A DNA stretch of 64,000 nucleotides from Chenopodium formosanum (GCA_024500155.1 CM044875.1:16515203-16579202); one strand, 5' to 3'; shown: positions 33,850 to 44,690, counted from the stretch's first letter. Numbers and translations are program-made. The notes: generated by a model not told the origin, from the sequence alone.

Positions 33850-34890
33850 AAAAGCATAACAATTATAAATATATAAACAGTTTAAATCAAAAGTTTATCA
33901 ATTGAAATGTAAAATATTGTTTCATTGAGCTAGTAACCTTTATTTGAGATGGTTATTTTGAGTAGATTGAATATAAGTTATCAATTGAATGCATGATTGT
34001 GATTCTATATATCAAATTATCCATTCAAAATATACCTCAGAAAATCAAAAAATCGTATAGACAGCTTGAGGAGACCATTGAGTTGCCAAACTGATATACG
34101 TATCAAATTATCAACATATACAAAACAACAAAATGTGATTATCAGCTATATTCAATGCTCCAATTACTTGAGAAAAATTCCCACATAACCGAAATTAATC
34201 AAACTACCTATTCAATACATATATCTATCAAAAACATGAAATTAAACAAAGATGAAAGGTTGGCACAAAATATCTACTCGATATAGCAGAGCATTATTAG
34301 AACATGGAGCATATGTTTGCAAAATCAAACTACAATCGAAAAACCTATATTACTACAAAATCAAACTACAATCTAAAAACCTAGAGCGATTATTTCAAGA
34401 ATGCTAGTCAAATAAGCGTGATTAAAACAAGATGAACCAACAAAATCGCACTCCACAAAATCGCAGTACAATATTCAATCAACAAAATCAAACTAAAATT
34501 TGACACTTATCTTGAAAAAATCAGATAAATTGTGAGAGAGATGACAAGTATGAGTAGATTAGAAGTCAAATCGCACTCCACAAACCCTAGAAATTGGGGA
34601 AAAATTTGCATTTTGGAACCCTCGAAAATTGGGGAAATCGTGAGGAGAGAAAAAAATCACATGAAAAATGATGTTCAGATTTTTGTTAGAAAGTAAAGGG
34701 TATATTTGTCTTTTTACAATATACCTGTTTTTACAAATTTTCCTTCCAAATCTTTTCAAAATTGGAAAGATTTTACTCTTAAATAATTAATGAATTACTT
34801 TCCACCCATTTCCTTTCCCTTCCTAATTTGCTATCCAAACAAAGGAAATTGTATCCCTCCTTTTCCCTTCTCTTCCTTTCCCCTCAAATC
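33850..34890. other. 5' non-coding part of the Harbinger element
   Basis: AT-rich leader between the transposase start and the right terminus, probably holding its promoter. No other gene is visible. Confidence 0.55.
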
Positions 34891-34912
34891 CCTCTATCCA
34901 AACACACCGTTA

Positions 34913-35277
34913 GTCAAGAATTCAATTATTGATTTATGATTCAATTCACTTATTGCAATACATTTACTATTACACCAACATGAACATTGGGTTTAATCAA
35001 CTTTAAATTTTTTTTTTTCATTTAAAAAACTTTATAAGGTAAAGAAAAATCAACTTTAGAAAATCCTCCTCACCAGGGGAAATTCTATTGTAAGTAAGCA
35101 ACTTATTGAGTACGCTACTGCTTAATAAAGAGAAATCTAGGCTTTAATTGAGATTCTTCGTAGGTAAAGTACAAAGTACAAAGTACTGTTCTTGGGAGAT
35201 ACACTCATGCATGCCCCACTGTGCAATTTCTATCTTACTCCTGGAGTATCATGTATGTTATTTTGATGTGAATTTCG
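34913..35277. other. AT-rich intergenic DNA
   Basis: Nothing recognised apart from a duplicated GTACAAAGTACAAAGTAC word at about 35168-35186. Confidence 0.5.
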
Positions 35278-35279
35278 TA

Positions 35280-35593
35280 CTCCCTCCGTCCCCAAATGAT
35301 AGTCCCTTATGGCTTATTTTTAGTCCCAAAATGATAGTCCCATTTGCTTTTTTCAAGTACCATTATTATCAATTTTTTATCAAAATTCTCTCTAATTACA
35401 ACAATATTTGTGCAAATTTATCTTTCCTATATAAATTTTGTTTTCCAATGTACTTTTATTACTTTCTCTCTCTACTATTTTACCATACCCAATGTAAATT
35501 TATCTTTCCAATGTAAATTTACTACTTTTATTTAAGTTTCTTAATTCCCGTGATTTTTGCCCATAAGGGACTATCATTTGGGGACGGAGGTAG
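35280..35593. mobile_element. Stowaway MITE, CCCTCCGTCCCC type
   Basis: Ends CTCCCTCCGTCCCCAAATGA and TCATTTGGGGACGGAGGTAG with TA on both sides (35278-35279, 35594-35595). An inner word ATGATAGTCCC is repeated near the left end. No coding capacity. Confidence 0.85.
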
Positions 35594-35663
35594 TATTATT
35601 TTAATCTGCATATATGTTAGTTATTTTTAAATTAGTACATGCTAATTTATACATGCATATAAC

Positions 35664-37549
35664 TGTAGGGAATATTTCAAGCATCCCACACTTGAGTCTC
35701 ACTGTGATCATACACTTAAGCATGGTGGCATTCAAAGGGAAAGAAGCTAGAGCAAAAGAGTCGCCAACAAGTTTTAGCAACTTGTAAACTGTTCACATGG
35801 TGAAGGTTTCACCCCTTCACGATCCAAGAAATCGCTAACTCCGTAGTAGTCCTGAACCATGACTGGATATTCGAGGATGAAGGTATAAATCCAACCTAAA
35901 AGACATTGAACCTACCCTAAAAATGCCTCTACTTTATTCTTCTCATATTCATGTGCGCTTTCTGACTAACATACAATCAGTATATTAATCCAAATTCGTT
36001 TAATCTATGTTGGTTGAATATTAATGCACAAATAAACTTATTATTAGCGATCACTTGAATTAAAATCACATTAGCCTAATTCAAATTATTAATTATCTTA
36101 TTAAGCGTGATTTCAAGTACAAATTCCCTTTAAACCTGCAAGAGATGGCGTGATCAAGCAATAACAATAATATATCAAGCAACATAATAATATTGATACA
36201 ACAAATCATCATAATATTATTCTCATCAAAGCATAATAATATTAGCAAGATCCTGGGCATGATACTAACAAGATTAATAACAAATCCTAGCATGTCACTA
36301 AACAATAAAGATCAAAGCTTTAATCTTAACATGATACTAACATACATGATATAAGAAATAGGAAGCAGCCTAAGCATAATACCAGAAACATACATGATAT
36401 TAGAAATATTAGTTAATACCCTAAATATGATACTAGGAATCATAAAGACATCCTAACATGATACTAGGAATTAAAATAGTCTAAGCATAATTCCTACAGA
36501 AATAGAGCAATAAAACTACTTACTTTGTTGTCTCGTATCTCTTTCTATCAAAACAATACACACGTTAGTAACTTCAATAAAATATTAAGTCAAACGATTA
36601 ATTTAAATAATTAAAATAGGGATTTGGGACCAAACCCTCAGAAATTATCAACCTTTCACGTCTAGGGCAAAGGCAACTTCGAGCTTGACTAGGTGTGTCT
36701 AAGTCTCGTGATGGACGTATGGTGTTTTTTTAAAACGCTAGGCTTAGAAAAAAGAGAGAAAGAACAAGCTTCTAGGTTTGAGAGAGAGAATAGAATAGAT
36801 GATGATGGTTGATTATTCAAAACGGGTAAATACGACCCTATTTGTAGAGAAAAACATTCGAAAACGATCAGAGAAGATCGAATTCCAATCTAAGTAAAAC
36901 TACTCCCATCGCAGCGCGACAGGCCTATTGCGGCGCGATGGTGCTGCGATAAATATTTTGTTCGTACAGAGTCCTTTATCCAATATAATTGGATAATTAG
37001 AGTCCATACTTTATCATTAAAAATTAGATTAAAACACTTGTTTTATTTCAACTAAAACTCATTATCTATTCTAAAATATATAAATATATAATTATTAATC
37101 CTAATCTCTTTAGAACTTAAAATAACCTTCTAGATTATTCTAGAAAATTAAATTAATTCCTAATAACTTTAGGGATGATAATTAATGGACCCTCCACTTG
37201 ATCATTGGTCGCCCATAACACTCATTTAATATCCAATTTAATATTTGGGCCATAACTTCCTCATTATTCATCGAAATTAGGCTTATAATGTATCGTTGGA
37301 AAGCTCTTTTCGAGCCCCATCCAACTACGCAATTATTGGACCCATATCATGGACCAAACTAAATTGGTTTGGACATTTTTCATAAATAGAGTACAAAAAG
37401 AAAGATTTTTGAAAACAGATAGAAGTATTTTTATTAAAAACAAGGGAATCACGAGACTCTTCCACATTTCACTTCGTTTGATAATCAAATTACGTGAAAA
37501 GTACTCATCACTGGGTTTGGTTTTTGGGAGACACAATTTGATGTCTACA
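35664..37549. mobile_element. Solo LTR, 1886 bp, probably Ty3/gypsy Tat/Ogre type
   Basis: Begins TGTAG and ends CTACA, with a perfect 5 bp duplication ATAAC at 35659-35663 and 37550-37554. It includes AAAAGAGTCGCCAACAAG near its start, a word typical of Tat/Ogre LTRs. A region of repeated ACATGATACTA words lies at 36240-36480. No internal domains remain. Confidence 0.8.
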
Positions 37550-37609
37550 ATAACTATGAAGTATTTCTCTAATTCTACTTTGATTAGAAATTTATCACCC
37601 TTTTTCTTC

Positions 37610-37893
37610 CTCTCAGTTACTTCAACTCAAAATCAAACACAGTTTCTTTCTCCTCTTTTCTTCTTCCAATATTCTGGGTTTCCCAAAACCTCCCACACTC
37701 ACTCTTTCTCTTCCTCTCAACTACTCCAACTAAAAATCAAGCACACTTTCTCTCTCCTCTTTTCTTCTTCCAATTTTCAATGGATTCAAAACCATCAAAT
37801 GTGTTCATGTCCAGAAATTTAGTACCTCCTGAAGTGTTCGATTCTCTCCACGAAGCCCTAAAACTAAACGTTGTTAATGTTATTTTGATGTGA
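37610..37893 (+). pseudogene. Possible 5' gene fragment with duplicated leader
   Basis: A pyrimidine-rich leader of about 65 bp occurs twice in tandem (about 37609-37670 and 37703-37770, sharing CTCCTCTTTTCTTCTTCCAA). It is followed by an ATG at 37780 opening MDSKPSNVFMSRNLVPPEVF..., which stops after 37 codons in AT-rich DNA. The first ~30 residues look like a real N-terminus cut off from its gene, but I do not recognise the family. Confidence 0.35.
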
Positions 37894-38080
37894 ACTTCTT
37901 ATTATTTCAATTACACGAGCTGAGGTTGAAGTAAATAAGTAAAATAACACAAGATTCAAGCAAAATAACATAAAGTTTAGGCAAAATAACTCAAATATAT
38001 TGGGTATGGAGTACCATGATTCATAGTAATCCAAGGGGTATATAATACTAAATGTCCCATTGTGCAAGTCAGATTAAGTA

Positions 38081-38367
38081 CTCCCTCCGTTTTTAAATAC
38101 TTGCTCCACTTTCCATATGTGGTCGTTTTTAAATACTTGCTCCATTTCCTTATTTGGAAAGCTTTTACAATATTTAATTAATTTTCCTCACCAAGTAGAC
38201 CCGACATATATATATTCTCTCTCCTCCAATTCTCTCCACTACTTTTGCTTTTTACATTTTTTTATTCTTCCACCAACCCTACTACCTCCATATTTTATTA
38301 CTTTATCCAATTTCTCCTAAAACTCCGCGCATGAAGAAATGGAGCAAATATTTAAAAACGGAGGGAG
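38081..38367. mobile_element. Stowaway MITE, CTCCCTCCGTTTTTAAATAC type
   Basis: Ends CTCCCTCCGTTTTTAAATAC and ATTTAAAAACGGAGGGAG with TA at 38079-38080 and 38368-38369. The word TTTTTAAATACTTGCTCCA is repeated in the left arm. Confidence 0.85.
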
Positions 38368-38380
38368 TAAAATCTAAATA

Positions 38381-38647
38381 CTTCCTTCATTCTTTTATTA
38401 TTGCACCATAAAGGTTGGCACACCTTTTTTTGGTAGTGGGAAAAGGGAAGAGAGAGAGGGGTAAAATTACAAAGTTATCCATGTAATATAAGCATAAACT
38501 AAATAATCAAGTGGAAAAAGTAAGGGTATATTGGGTGGTATTTGTAATGTGAACATAGATATTTTGTTTCCTAAAATAGAAATGGTGCAATATTTGTGAA
38601 ACTTCCTTAAAAAGCAAGTGGTGCAATAAATAAAAAAACGGAGGAAG
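38381..38647. mobile_element. Stowaway MITE (267 bp), family A
   Basis: Ends CTTCCTTCATTCTTTTATTA and AAAAACGGAGGAAG with TA at 38379-38380 and 38648-38649. Inverted copy of the family at 10285-10547. It lies only 13 bp from the preceding MITE. Confidence 0.85.
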
Positions 38648-38676
38648 TACAAACTATAAGTTTGATAAATCAGGTG

Positions 38677-38680
<4 letters not shown>

Positions 38681-38754
<74 letters not shown>
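38681..38754. repeat. (TA)n microsatellite, ~37 units
   Basis: A 74 bp uninterrupted TA run. Confidence 0.95.
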
Positions 38755-38756
<2 letters not shown>

Positions 38757-38960
38757 CCATATATTAAACTAATTTAATATTGACATAACATAACATTTAT
38801 TCATCTCATCTACAACACCACGATTAAACATAACATTTTTATTCCGGTAACCACAATACAGTGGAAACTTATTATTTATTTTTACATGATAGGAATTTGT
38901 TTAATCTAAGGTAGGCCAAACCCAACCCGACCTATTGTGACAATGATGACTCTATCAAGT

Positions 38961-39200
38961 TTAAGGAGCTTGCTTAGGAATTTTGCGAGTAGGAGGAACA
39001 TGATCATCAGTTTGTGGGATGGCATCGGCACCCGGACGTGCTAGGCCTCTTAGACCACAGTAGCCAAACGCGTTACAGCACTGATTTGGGCCGCAGTCAC
39101 TAGTCTGATTACATGTTTCGGCGTCCCCGACCTGCCCTGTCGATGTTCCAACTAACAAGTTTGTGATCACCGTAATTATCACAAACATCTTCATCTTCAT
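38961..39200 (-). CDS. Small secreted peptide with hevein-like chitin-binding core
   Basis: A 79-residue single-exon frame. Residues 1-22 form a clear signal peptide (MKMKMFVIITVITNLLVG). The mature part has Cys at 30, 36, 41, 42 and 48 in the segment SDCGPNQCCNAFGYCG. The spacing C-x4-CC-x5-C, and the aromatics F45 and Y47, match the chitin-binding core of hevein-type peptides. It lacks the last Cys of the 6-Cys types, and the first spacing is x5 rather than about x8. The remaining 30 residues are Pro-rich (VPPTRKIPKQAP). It may be a divergent defence peptide or a decayed hevein gene whose C-terminus changed. Role, if functional: apoplastic binding of fungal chitin (inference). Confidence 0.6.
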   Translation of the reverse strand: MKMKMFVIITVITNLLVGTSTGQVGDAETCNQTSDCGPNQCCNAFGYCGLRGLARPGADAIPQTDDHVPPTRKIPKQAP

Positions 39201-39320
39201 TATAACTCTAATTCCTTATTCTTTTTTTCTTTGTACCAATTTTTTTTTTTTTTTTGTAATTAAGGGTGGAATGCAATCAAGGATGACGAGAAGGTATATA
39301 TATTGAAAGAAATAGGGTAA

Positions 39321-39645
39321 GAGCAATTCCAATGGCAAGCTAATTTGACAATTAGCTAGCCATGCCACATAAGCTTTTAAGCTAATTATCATTTTAGCTA
39401 ATTTTTGCTCCAATACTTAGCTATTAGCTTAGTAATAGTTGTTGGATAGAAAATACATTGAAAGAGCGAAATTGGTGCAATGAGCATTTTGTTTTGACAA
39501 GTTTAATTCCCAAGCAAATTAGCTTGGCAAAGCTAATTTGCTTAGCCAAGCTAATTGAGTTTTCTAGTTCCAATGGTCAAACTAGTAGATAGGGAATTAT
39601 TGAAATTGCAAGCAAGTCCCTAGCTACAACCATTGGAGTTGCTCT
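39321..39645. mobile_element. MITE, GAGCAAYTCCAATGG type
   Basis: Ends GAGCAATTCCAATGG and AGAGCAACTCCAATGG (right, reverse complement), flanked by TAA and TAG. It is rich in repeated AAGCTAATT words. These termini are widespread in plants and are usually assigned to PIF/Harbinger-type MITEs. Confidence 0.7.
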
Positions 39646-39710
39646 TAGTCCTTAAATCAAGAGTTAGTCACTGTTGGCGGCTTAAGCTAATAAAGATAAA
39701 GTCATTTTAA

Positions 39711-40250
39711 ATTTTGACAATTACCACCTACTATTGTTTCCATTTTAGCAATTACCACCTACTATTATTTTTTTGAAAATTACCACCAACTTTTTTCTTA
39801 AACACCAAAAGTTCCCACCTAGTTGGCTCTCAACCACCTTATGACGTCATATGGGCCCCACATAATACCTTCACTCCCTTTTTCCCTCCCATTTCTTATT
39901 TCTCACTCGATACTTCACTCCTAGGTTCAATTTTTCGCTGAATGAAATTGAAAAGGCAAACAATATTCAATCAATTATTTGGTTTGGAGAAGTGAATTGC
40001 AATGTTTTCAATTTCTTTCAGCGAAAAATTGAACCTGGGAGTGAAGTATCGAGTGAGAAATAAGAAATGGGAGGGAAAAAGGGATGGAAGGTATTAGGTG
40101 GGGCTCACATGACGTCAAAAGGTGGTTGAGACCCAACTAGGTGGGAACTTTTGATATTTAAGAAAAAAGTTGGTGGTAATTTTCAAAAAAAAAAATAGTA
40201 GGTGATAATTGCTAAAATGGAAACAATAATAGATGGTAATTGTCAAAATT
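39711..40250. mobile_element. MULE-type foldback MITE, near-complete palindrome
   Basis: Ends ATTTTGACAATTACCACCTA and its complement, with flanks TCATTTTAA (39702-39710) and TCCTTTTAA (40251-40259), 8 of 9 identical. The arms pair almost to the middle (near 39985), including CTCACTCGATACTTCACTCC and GGAGTGAAGTATCGAGTGAG. It shares end and subterminal sequence with 17554-18111, but the central stem sequence differs. Confidence 0.9.
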
Positions 40251-40516
40251 TCCTTTTAATTAATTGAAACATAATATGTATGTTCCAATTTTTCAGCTCG
40301 ATCTTTTTCACATGCTAACAAACATTTTCGGGGTTTTCCGTCACAAACCATTACCTAGCTTATCTAGGCATGTCTTTAATGAACTTAGTTAGTGAAGGTG
40401 GCAGATGAATCAAATCCTGTTCTGTCGGAAAAAAAAAATCAAGTCTTGTTCTTTTAGACTGCATTGAAGTTCACCTCAATTTAGTTAATATCATTTCAGT
40501 TATTATTATTATAAAA

Positions 40517-41307
40517 ATATCAAAAAAAACCTACAAAGTCAATCAATTTACAAGAAATTTGTGGGGAGCCGAGATACAATCTGGGCCCCCACCCCTCTTA
40601 CTATAGCGAACCCGATCCTGCTGAAGATGTGAGCAGCTGCACGAGCACCAATATCTTGAGTCTTAGCGAATGCCTGAATCCGCTTTAGCAACACAATAGC
40701 ATCCTTATCTAATTCCCCCAATGAAGAAAAGAAGAAAGGAAGAAAACCATAGCCAATAGCCCTGCAACGCGCCCCATACTTGTCCCGCTTCCGCTAAACC
40801 GCCGCCGACACAACATGACCAGGAACGAAGTCAGACAACCTCGATTGTGTCATAGGTGAAGACCCTGTCAAGTCTAAACATACATCAAGGCCTCTATCCC
40901 AGGAATAAAGCAACACATCTGCTGGTCGAAGAGCCACGTCGTTCCCTCCAGTCAACCCAACGTTAACCTCCTTTTGAGAAGAAATCCCAAACTGAAAACA
41001 AATATCAACAAGGGTGTCACGAACAACGTTGTGTTGATGTTTAATACCCACCATACCAGAACAAGACAGTGCATGATCCCCATAAATATCCCCATCAAAA
41101 ACCCTTGAGCAAGCAGAACACGGTGTTGAAACGGAGAACATAGGAACACCCAATCGGTAGCAAAGAACACAACGGTAAGTCTTACCATTCATAATTTGAC
41201 CCAAACTCGATATCGGGACCGTCCGCAACCAAGCCGAAGTGTGATCCCCCTGTAGGGACTTCCATAAGGCAACCTAATGCGGAGATAAGGGGAAAGTGGA
41301 ATCCGCC
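40517..41307 (-). mobile_element. 5'-truncated non-LTR element A with endonuclease-like C-terminal ORF
   Basis: On the minus strand the frame 41228-40794 (144 residues) reads KTYRCVLCYRLGVP, then CSACSRVF...GDHALSC and HNVVRDTLVDI, then RPADVLLYSWDRGLDVCLDLTGSSP. The CxxC...H...C pattern followed by RPxD and a downstream D fits the zinc knuckle plus PD-(D/E)xK nuclease at the C-terminus of some non-LTR retroelements. The 3' end runs through GGCCCAGATTGTATCTCGGC to a short TAATAATAATAA tail near 40510. The reverse transcriptase is missing (5' truncation at 41307). Confidence 0.6.
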
Positions 41308-41365
<58 letters not shown>

Positions 41366-42221
41366 ATCTCAAAAACATACAAAGTTATACAACTTATAGA
41401 AAATTAGTGGGAAGCCGAGATACAATTTGGGCCCCCACGCCTCTAGCTATAGAAAAGCCGATCCTAGTAAAGATATAAGTTGCACCACGCGCCCCAATGT
41501 CTTGAGTCTTCGAGAACTTCTAGATCCGCTTCATCAATGCAACAACCTCCTTTTCTAACTCCCCAAGAGAAGAGAAAGAGAAAGGAAGTAGGCCATATCC
41601 AATTGCTCAACAACTGGATTCGTACTTGACCCGCTTCCGATTGGCCGCATTAGTCACTACCCGTCCAGGAATAAAGTCAGAAAGCCCAGATTGTGTCAAT
41701 GGAGAAGACCCTGTCAAGTCAACACAAACATTGCGACCACAATCCCATGAATATAGTAACACATCTGTAGGTCTGAGAGCCTCGTCGTTCCCTCCAAATA
41801 ACCCAATGTCCACCTCCTTTCTAGCTGAAATCCTTGACCGATAGCAAACATCAACAAGGGTATCCTGAACAACATTGTGCCGATATTTAATACCCACCAT
41901 ACCAGCACACGACACCGTGTGATCATCGAAAATATCCCCTGTGAAAACCCTTGAACAAGCAGAGCATGACGTCAAGACAAAGAACAATGGAACACCCAAT
42001 CGGTAGTATAACACACATCGGTAAGTCTTTGCGTTCATCGTCTGACCCAACCTTGAAATAGGAACCGCCCAAAGCCAAGCGGATGTGTGATCTCCCTGTT
42101 GCGATTTCCACAATGCTGATTGTCGAGGAGATAAAGAGAAGGTGGATTCGATAGAAGCAGTAACCTTTGTGAAGTATATATCTGCCAATTTCTTCATGAG
42201 TTTAGGGGCAGCGACCTATTA
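41308..42221 (-). mobile_element. 5'-truncated non-LTR element B with (TAA)n tail
   Basis: The minus-strand frame 42197-41607 (196 residues) is a longer relative of element A: FSLSPRQSALWKSQQGDHTS, RLGQTMNAKTYRCVLYYRLG, CSACSRVF, RHNVVQDTLVDV, RPTDVLLYSWDCGRNVCVDL. The 3' non-coding part shares CCCAAATTGTATCTCGGC with element A. It ends in a 57 bp (TAA)n run (41308-41364) that abuts the truncated 5' end of element A. It lacks the reverse transcriptase. Confidence 0.6.
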
Positions 42222-42420
<199 letters not shown>

Positions 42421-42456
42421 CTCCGTATTAACTATTATGGAGTAAATTATCTGTTT

Positions 42457-43429
42457 TGTTACTCAATTTGAGTAACAAATATTGTTACTCAAATGACAAT
42501 CTTGTAAATATTGGCACTCCTTTCTTCTTTATCTCTCTCCACCTAGGTTACTCCATAGCTACAACTTTCTTCTTCATCTCTCTCCGCCGACATCACGGTT
42601 CACCACCATCACAGCCACCACCATCTCTCCGCCAAACACATCACAACAACCACCATCTACCTCCTATATTCTCCAGTCTTTCTCAAGCTCGGGCATCGAC
42701 CTCCGATCTTTTCCAAGCCTTTTCGACCTTCGATCTTCTTTGTTCTTTCTCAAGCCCATCGACCTCCGTCCTTTCTCAAGCCTGTCGACCTCTGATCTTC
42801 TTCTTCCCCCGTCGACCTCCTCTTCTTTGTCCTTTATCAAGCCCACTCTGCCGCGTTGCGGCGAAACAAAATGATGAAACCCTAGTAATAAAGAGTGTTA
42901 AGTAGGGCCATATCAACCCTTTAGGGAAAACATCTTGTTCGTAGCAGCAATTTTAACCACCTTAAGTGGTGGAAATGGAAGAGACGTTCATGGAGAAAGC
43001 TAAACTATGGAGGATGGTGGAGGCAATAATGGAGAAAATCTAAGATTGGGAAGATGAAGAAGAAAGCAATTAAAGGGGCCGAACTATTTTACCCCATACT
43101 TAGGCAGGCGAAATTACAACTGTGCCCCTTGAGTAACATTGTTACTCAGCTTTAATTTGAGGGAATACGTTAGCAAGATTTTATTCCAAATCAAAGTTCG
43201 CAAGAGTCAAGAGACTTTGCGGAATGTTATCAATACAAACAAGTTCATCACTATTACAAGTATCCCATCGAGCCATGAGATGGGATACCATATTTCCCGC
43301 TCTACGTATATGAGAAAGACAAAAAAAAAATGAAAAGACTTGGCAAGACGATCTACATCATCATAGATCAGCCAAATAGGAGAAAAGCCCTTCATTGCCT
43401 GCCTTCATGTTACTCAGCTTGAGTAACTT
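42457..43429. mobile_element. MITE-like element with GTTACTCAA palindromic ends
   Basis: The left end TTGTTACTCAATTTGAGTAA...TGTTACTCAA and the right end (reverse complement AAGTTACTCAAGCTGAGTAA...TGTTACTCAAG) match over about 35 bp once the LINE insertion at 43151-43407 is ignored. Each end also contains an internal short palindrome. The interior (~42500-43120) includes a CT-rich stretch of CGACCTCCGATCTTC-type repeats that looks like captured gene or UTR sequence. The target duplication is unclear. Confidence 0.55.
43151..43407 (-). mobile_element. LINE 3' fragment (RNase H C-terminus) with 11 bp TSD
   Basis: On the minus strand LIYDDVDRLAKSFHFFF leads, after a frame change, to AGNMVSHLMARWDT...SDELVCIDNIPQSLLTLAN and a stop at 43181-43183. 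This is the RNase H-like C-terminus of plant LINE ORF2. A short 3' UTR ends in ATTAAA. The word TGTTACTCAGC flanks it at 43140-43150 and 43408-43418, a target-site duplication. It is strongly 5'-truncated (257 bp). Confidence 0.8.
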
Positions 43430-43897
43430 GAATTTCCTCCTTATTTTAGTCGTAATTTGTATTTTATTAACTATTAAATGAACCTATTTCATATTAATTT
43501 ATTGTGAATCACGAATATTAGTTACACAATAGCCGTTTTATTAATTTTTTTTTTTAAAATCGCTATGTTAAAATAAAGGTTATTATGTTAAAATAAAAGT
43601 CAATGTAATATTATAAAGATTATAAGAGGTTAATTTTTTTTAATAAATTTTTTAATGAAATAGCCAATATAAACAATACATGTTACTATGTCAAAATTAA
43701 GGTCACTATATTCAACATAACGTTGACTGACATTTGCATATTTCAAATTCACAATAATATTAAAGGTCACACAAGTTTTAATAAAGACCACTATGTTAAA
43801 ATTAGAGTCACTATGTTCAACAATATGTCAGTTGCATGCGTATAAACCTTGGTCAATATTATTATGAACTATGTCCACACAAGTTTTTTCCTTTGTA

Positions 43898-44191
43898 CTT
43901 CCTCCGTTTATTTTAGTTGACACCATTTGACTTTTGCAGTATTCACAAACTTTACTTTAACTAGCTTTTGTGATTTTTAGCTGCTCTATAATATAGTTGT
44001 GAGCTTATTTGAATCGCCTCAATATATTTGGATAGTGAGCTGACTATTAAAGAAACAAAAGATGAACAATATAGGAAAAGAATTAGTTCGTAATAGGCAA
44101 AAGTGGAAGAAAAAAAAAAGTGAACTGTAACGCTTCATTGATATTAGGGAGAAGACATGATTAGTATATATTTGCGAATTGGGATGGAGGG
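43898..44191. mobile_element. Degenerate Stowaway-type MITE
   Basis: The left end CTTCCTCCGTTTATTTTAGT is clear and is preceded by TA. The right end near GATGGAGGGAC is degenerate. Internal words (TTGACACCATTTGAC, GCCTCAATATATTTGG) relate it to the element at 58888-59146. Confidence 0.5.
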
Positions 44192-44690
44192 ACAAAGAGG
44201 AGTGAAGCAACGTTTGATTGATTTTTATTTTTTAAATTATTTTTAAAAGGAAAAAAAAATTAAACAAAAGGAAAAAATTGTTTTTTAAAATAGGAAAAAC
44301 ATGAAGAGGACAAGTGTCCTTCCAACTTCCTGTTTTAATATATTAGTATTGATTAGTATTGATATTGATTTTTGTCATTTTATTTATATCATTTTCGTGC
44401 CTTATTAATCACTTGATAAGCCGTAAAATGTAAGTTATGCCTTCACTTATCAACCGAAAAATGTAATTTATGTCAATGGCAATAACTGACATCATAATTG
44501 GGTTAATTATTTGCATAAAATTGACCGAAGGTAGTAATCTTACAAAGTAAGCACTAGCGAAGCCTACTCACACGTAATGCAATTAAATATTTTTTTATTT
44601 TATTTTATTTATTTTTTGCGAAAACACACGTAATGCAATTTGAATTTGAATAATTTAGATTTTAGAATTTACCTTTTTAAATTTCATTTT
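44192..44690. other. AT-rich region upstream of HSBP
   Basis: No gene. It precedes the HSBP transcription unit and probably includes its promoter; no TATA box stands out. ACACGTAATGCAATT is repeated at about 44570 and 44624. Confidence 0.45.

Larger units (their letters stand above)
20259..34909 (-). mobile_element. PIF/Harbinger element, ~4.55 kb, split by a nested CACTA
   Basis: Termini CACATTGTTTGGATAG (left) and CGGTGTGTTTGGATAG (right, reverse complement) are inverted repeats flanked by TTA at 20256-20258 and 34910-34912, the PIF/Harbinger duplication. GGAAGGGAAGGGAGGG-type purine runs occupy both subterminal regions (20280-20400, 34800-34895 complement). It carries the two Harbinger genes on the minus strand: the DDE transposase first, then the Myb/SANT-like protein. 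Subtracting the CACTA element at 22424-32517 and its duplicated CTT leaves about 4.55 kb. Both genes are broken, so it is immobile by itself. Confidence 0.85.

Noticed and set aside
41296..41478. Frame beginning with a long Leu run
   Set aside because: The Leu run is the (TTA)n tail of non-LTR element B read as codons.
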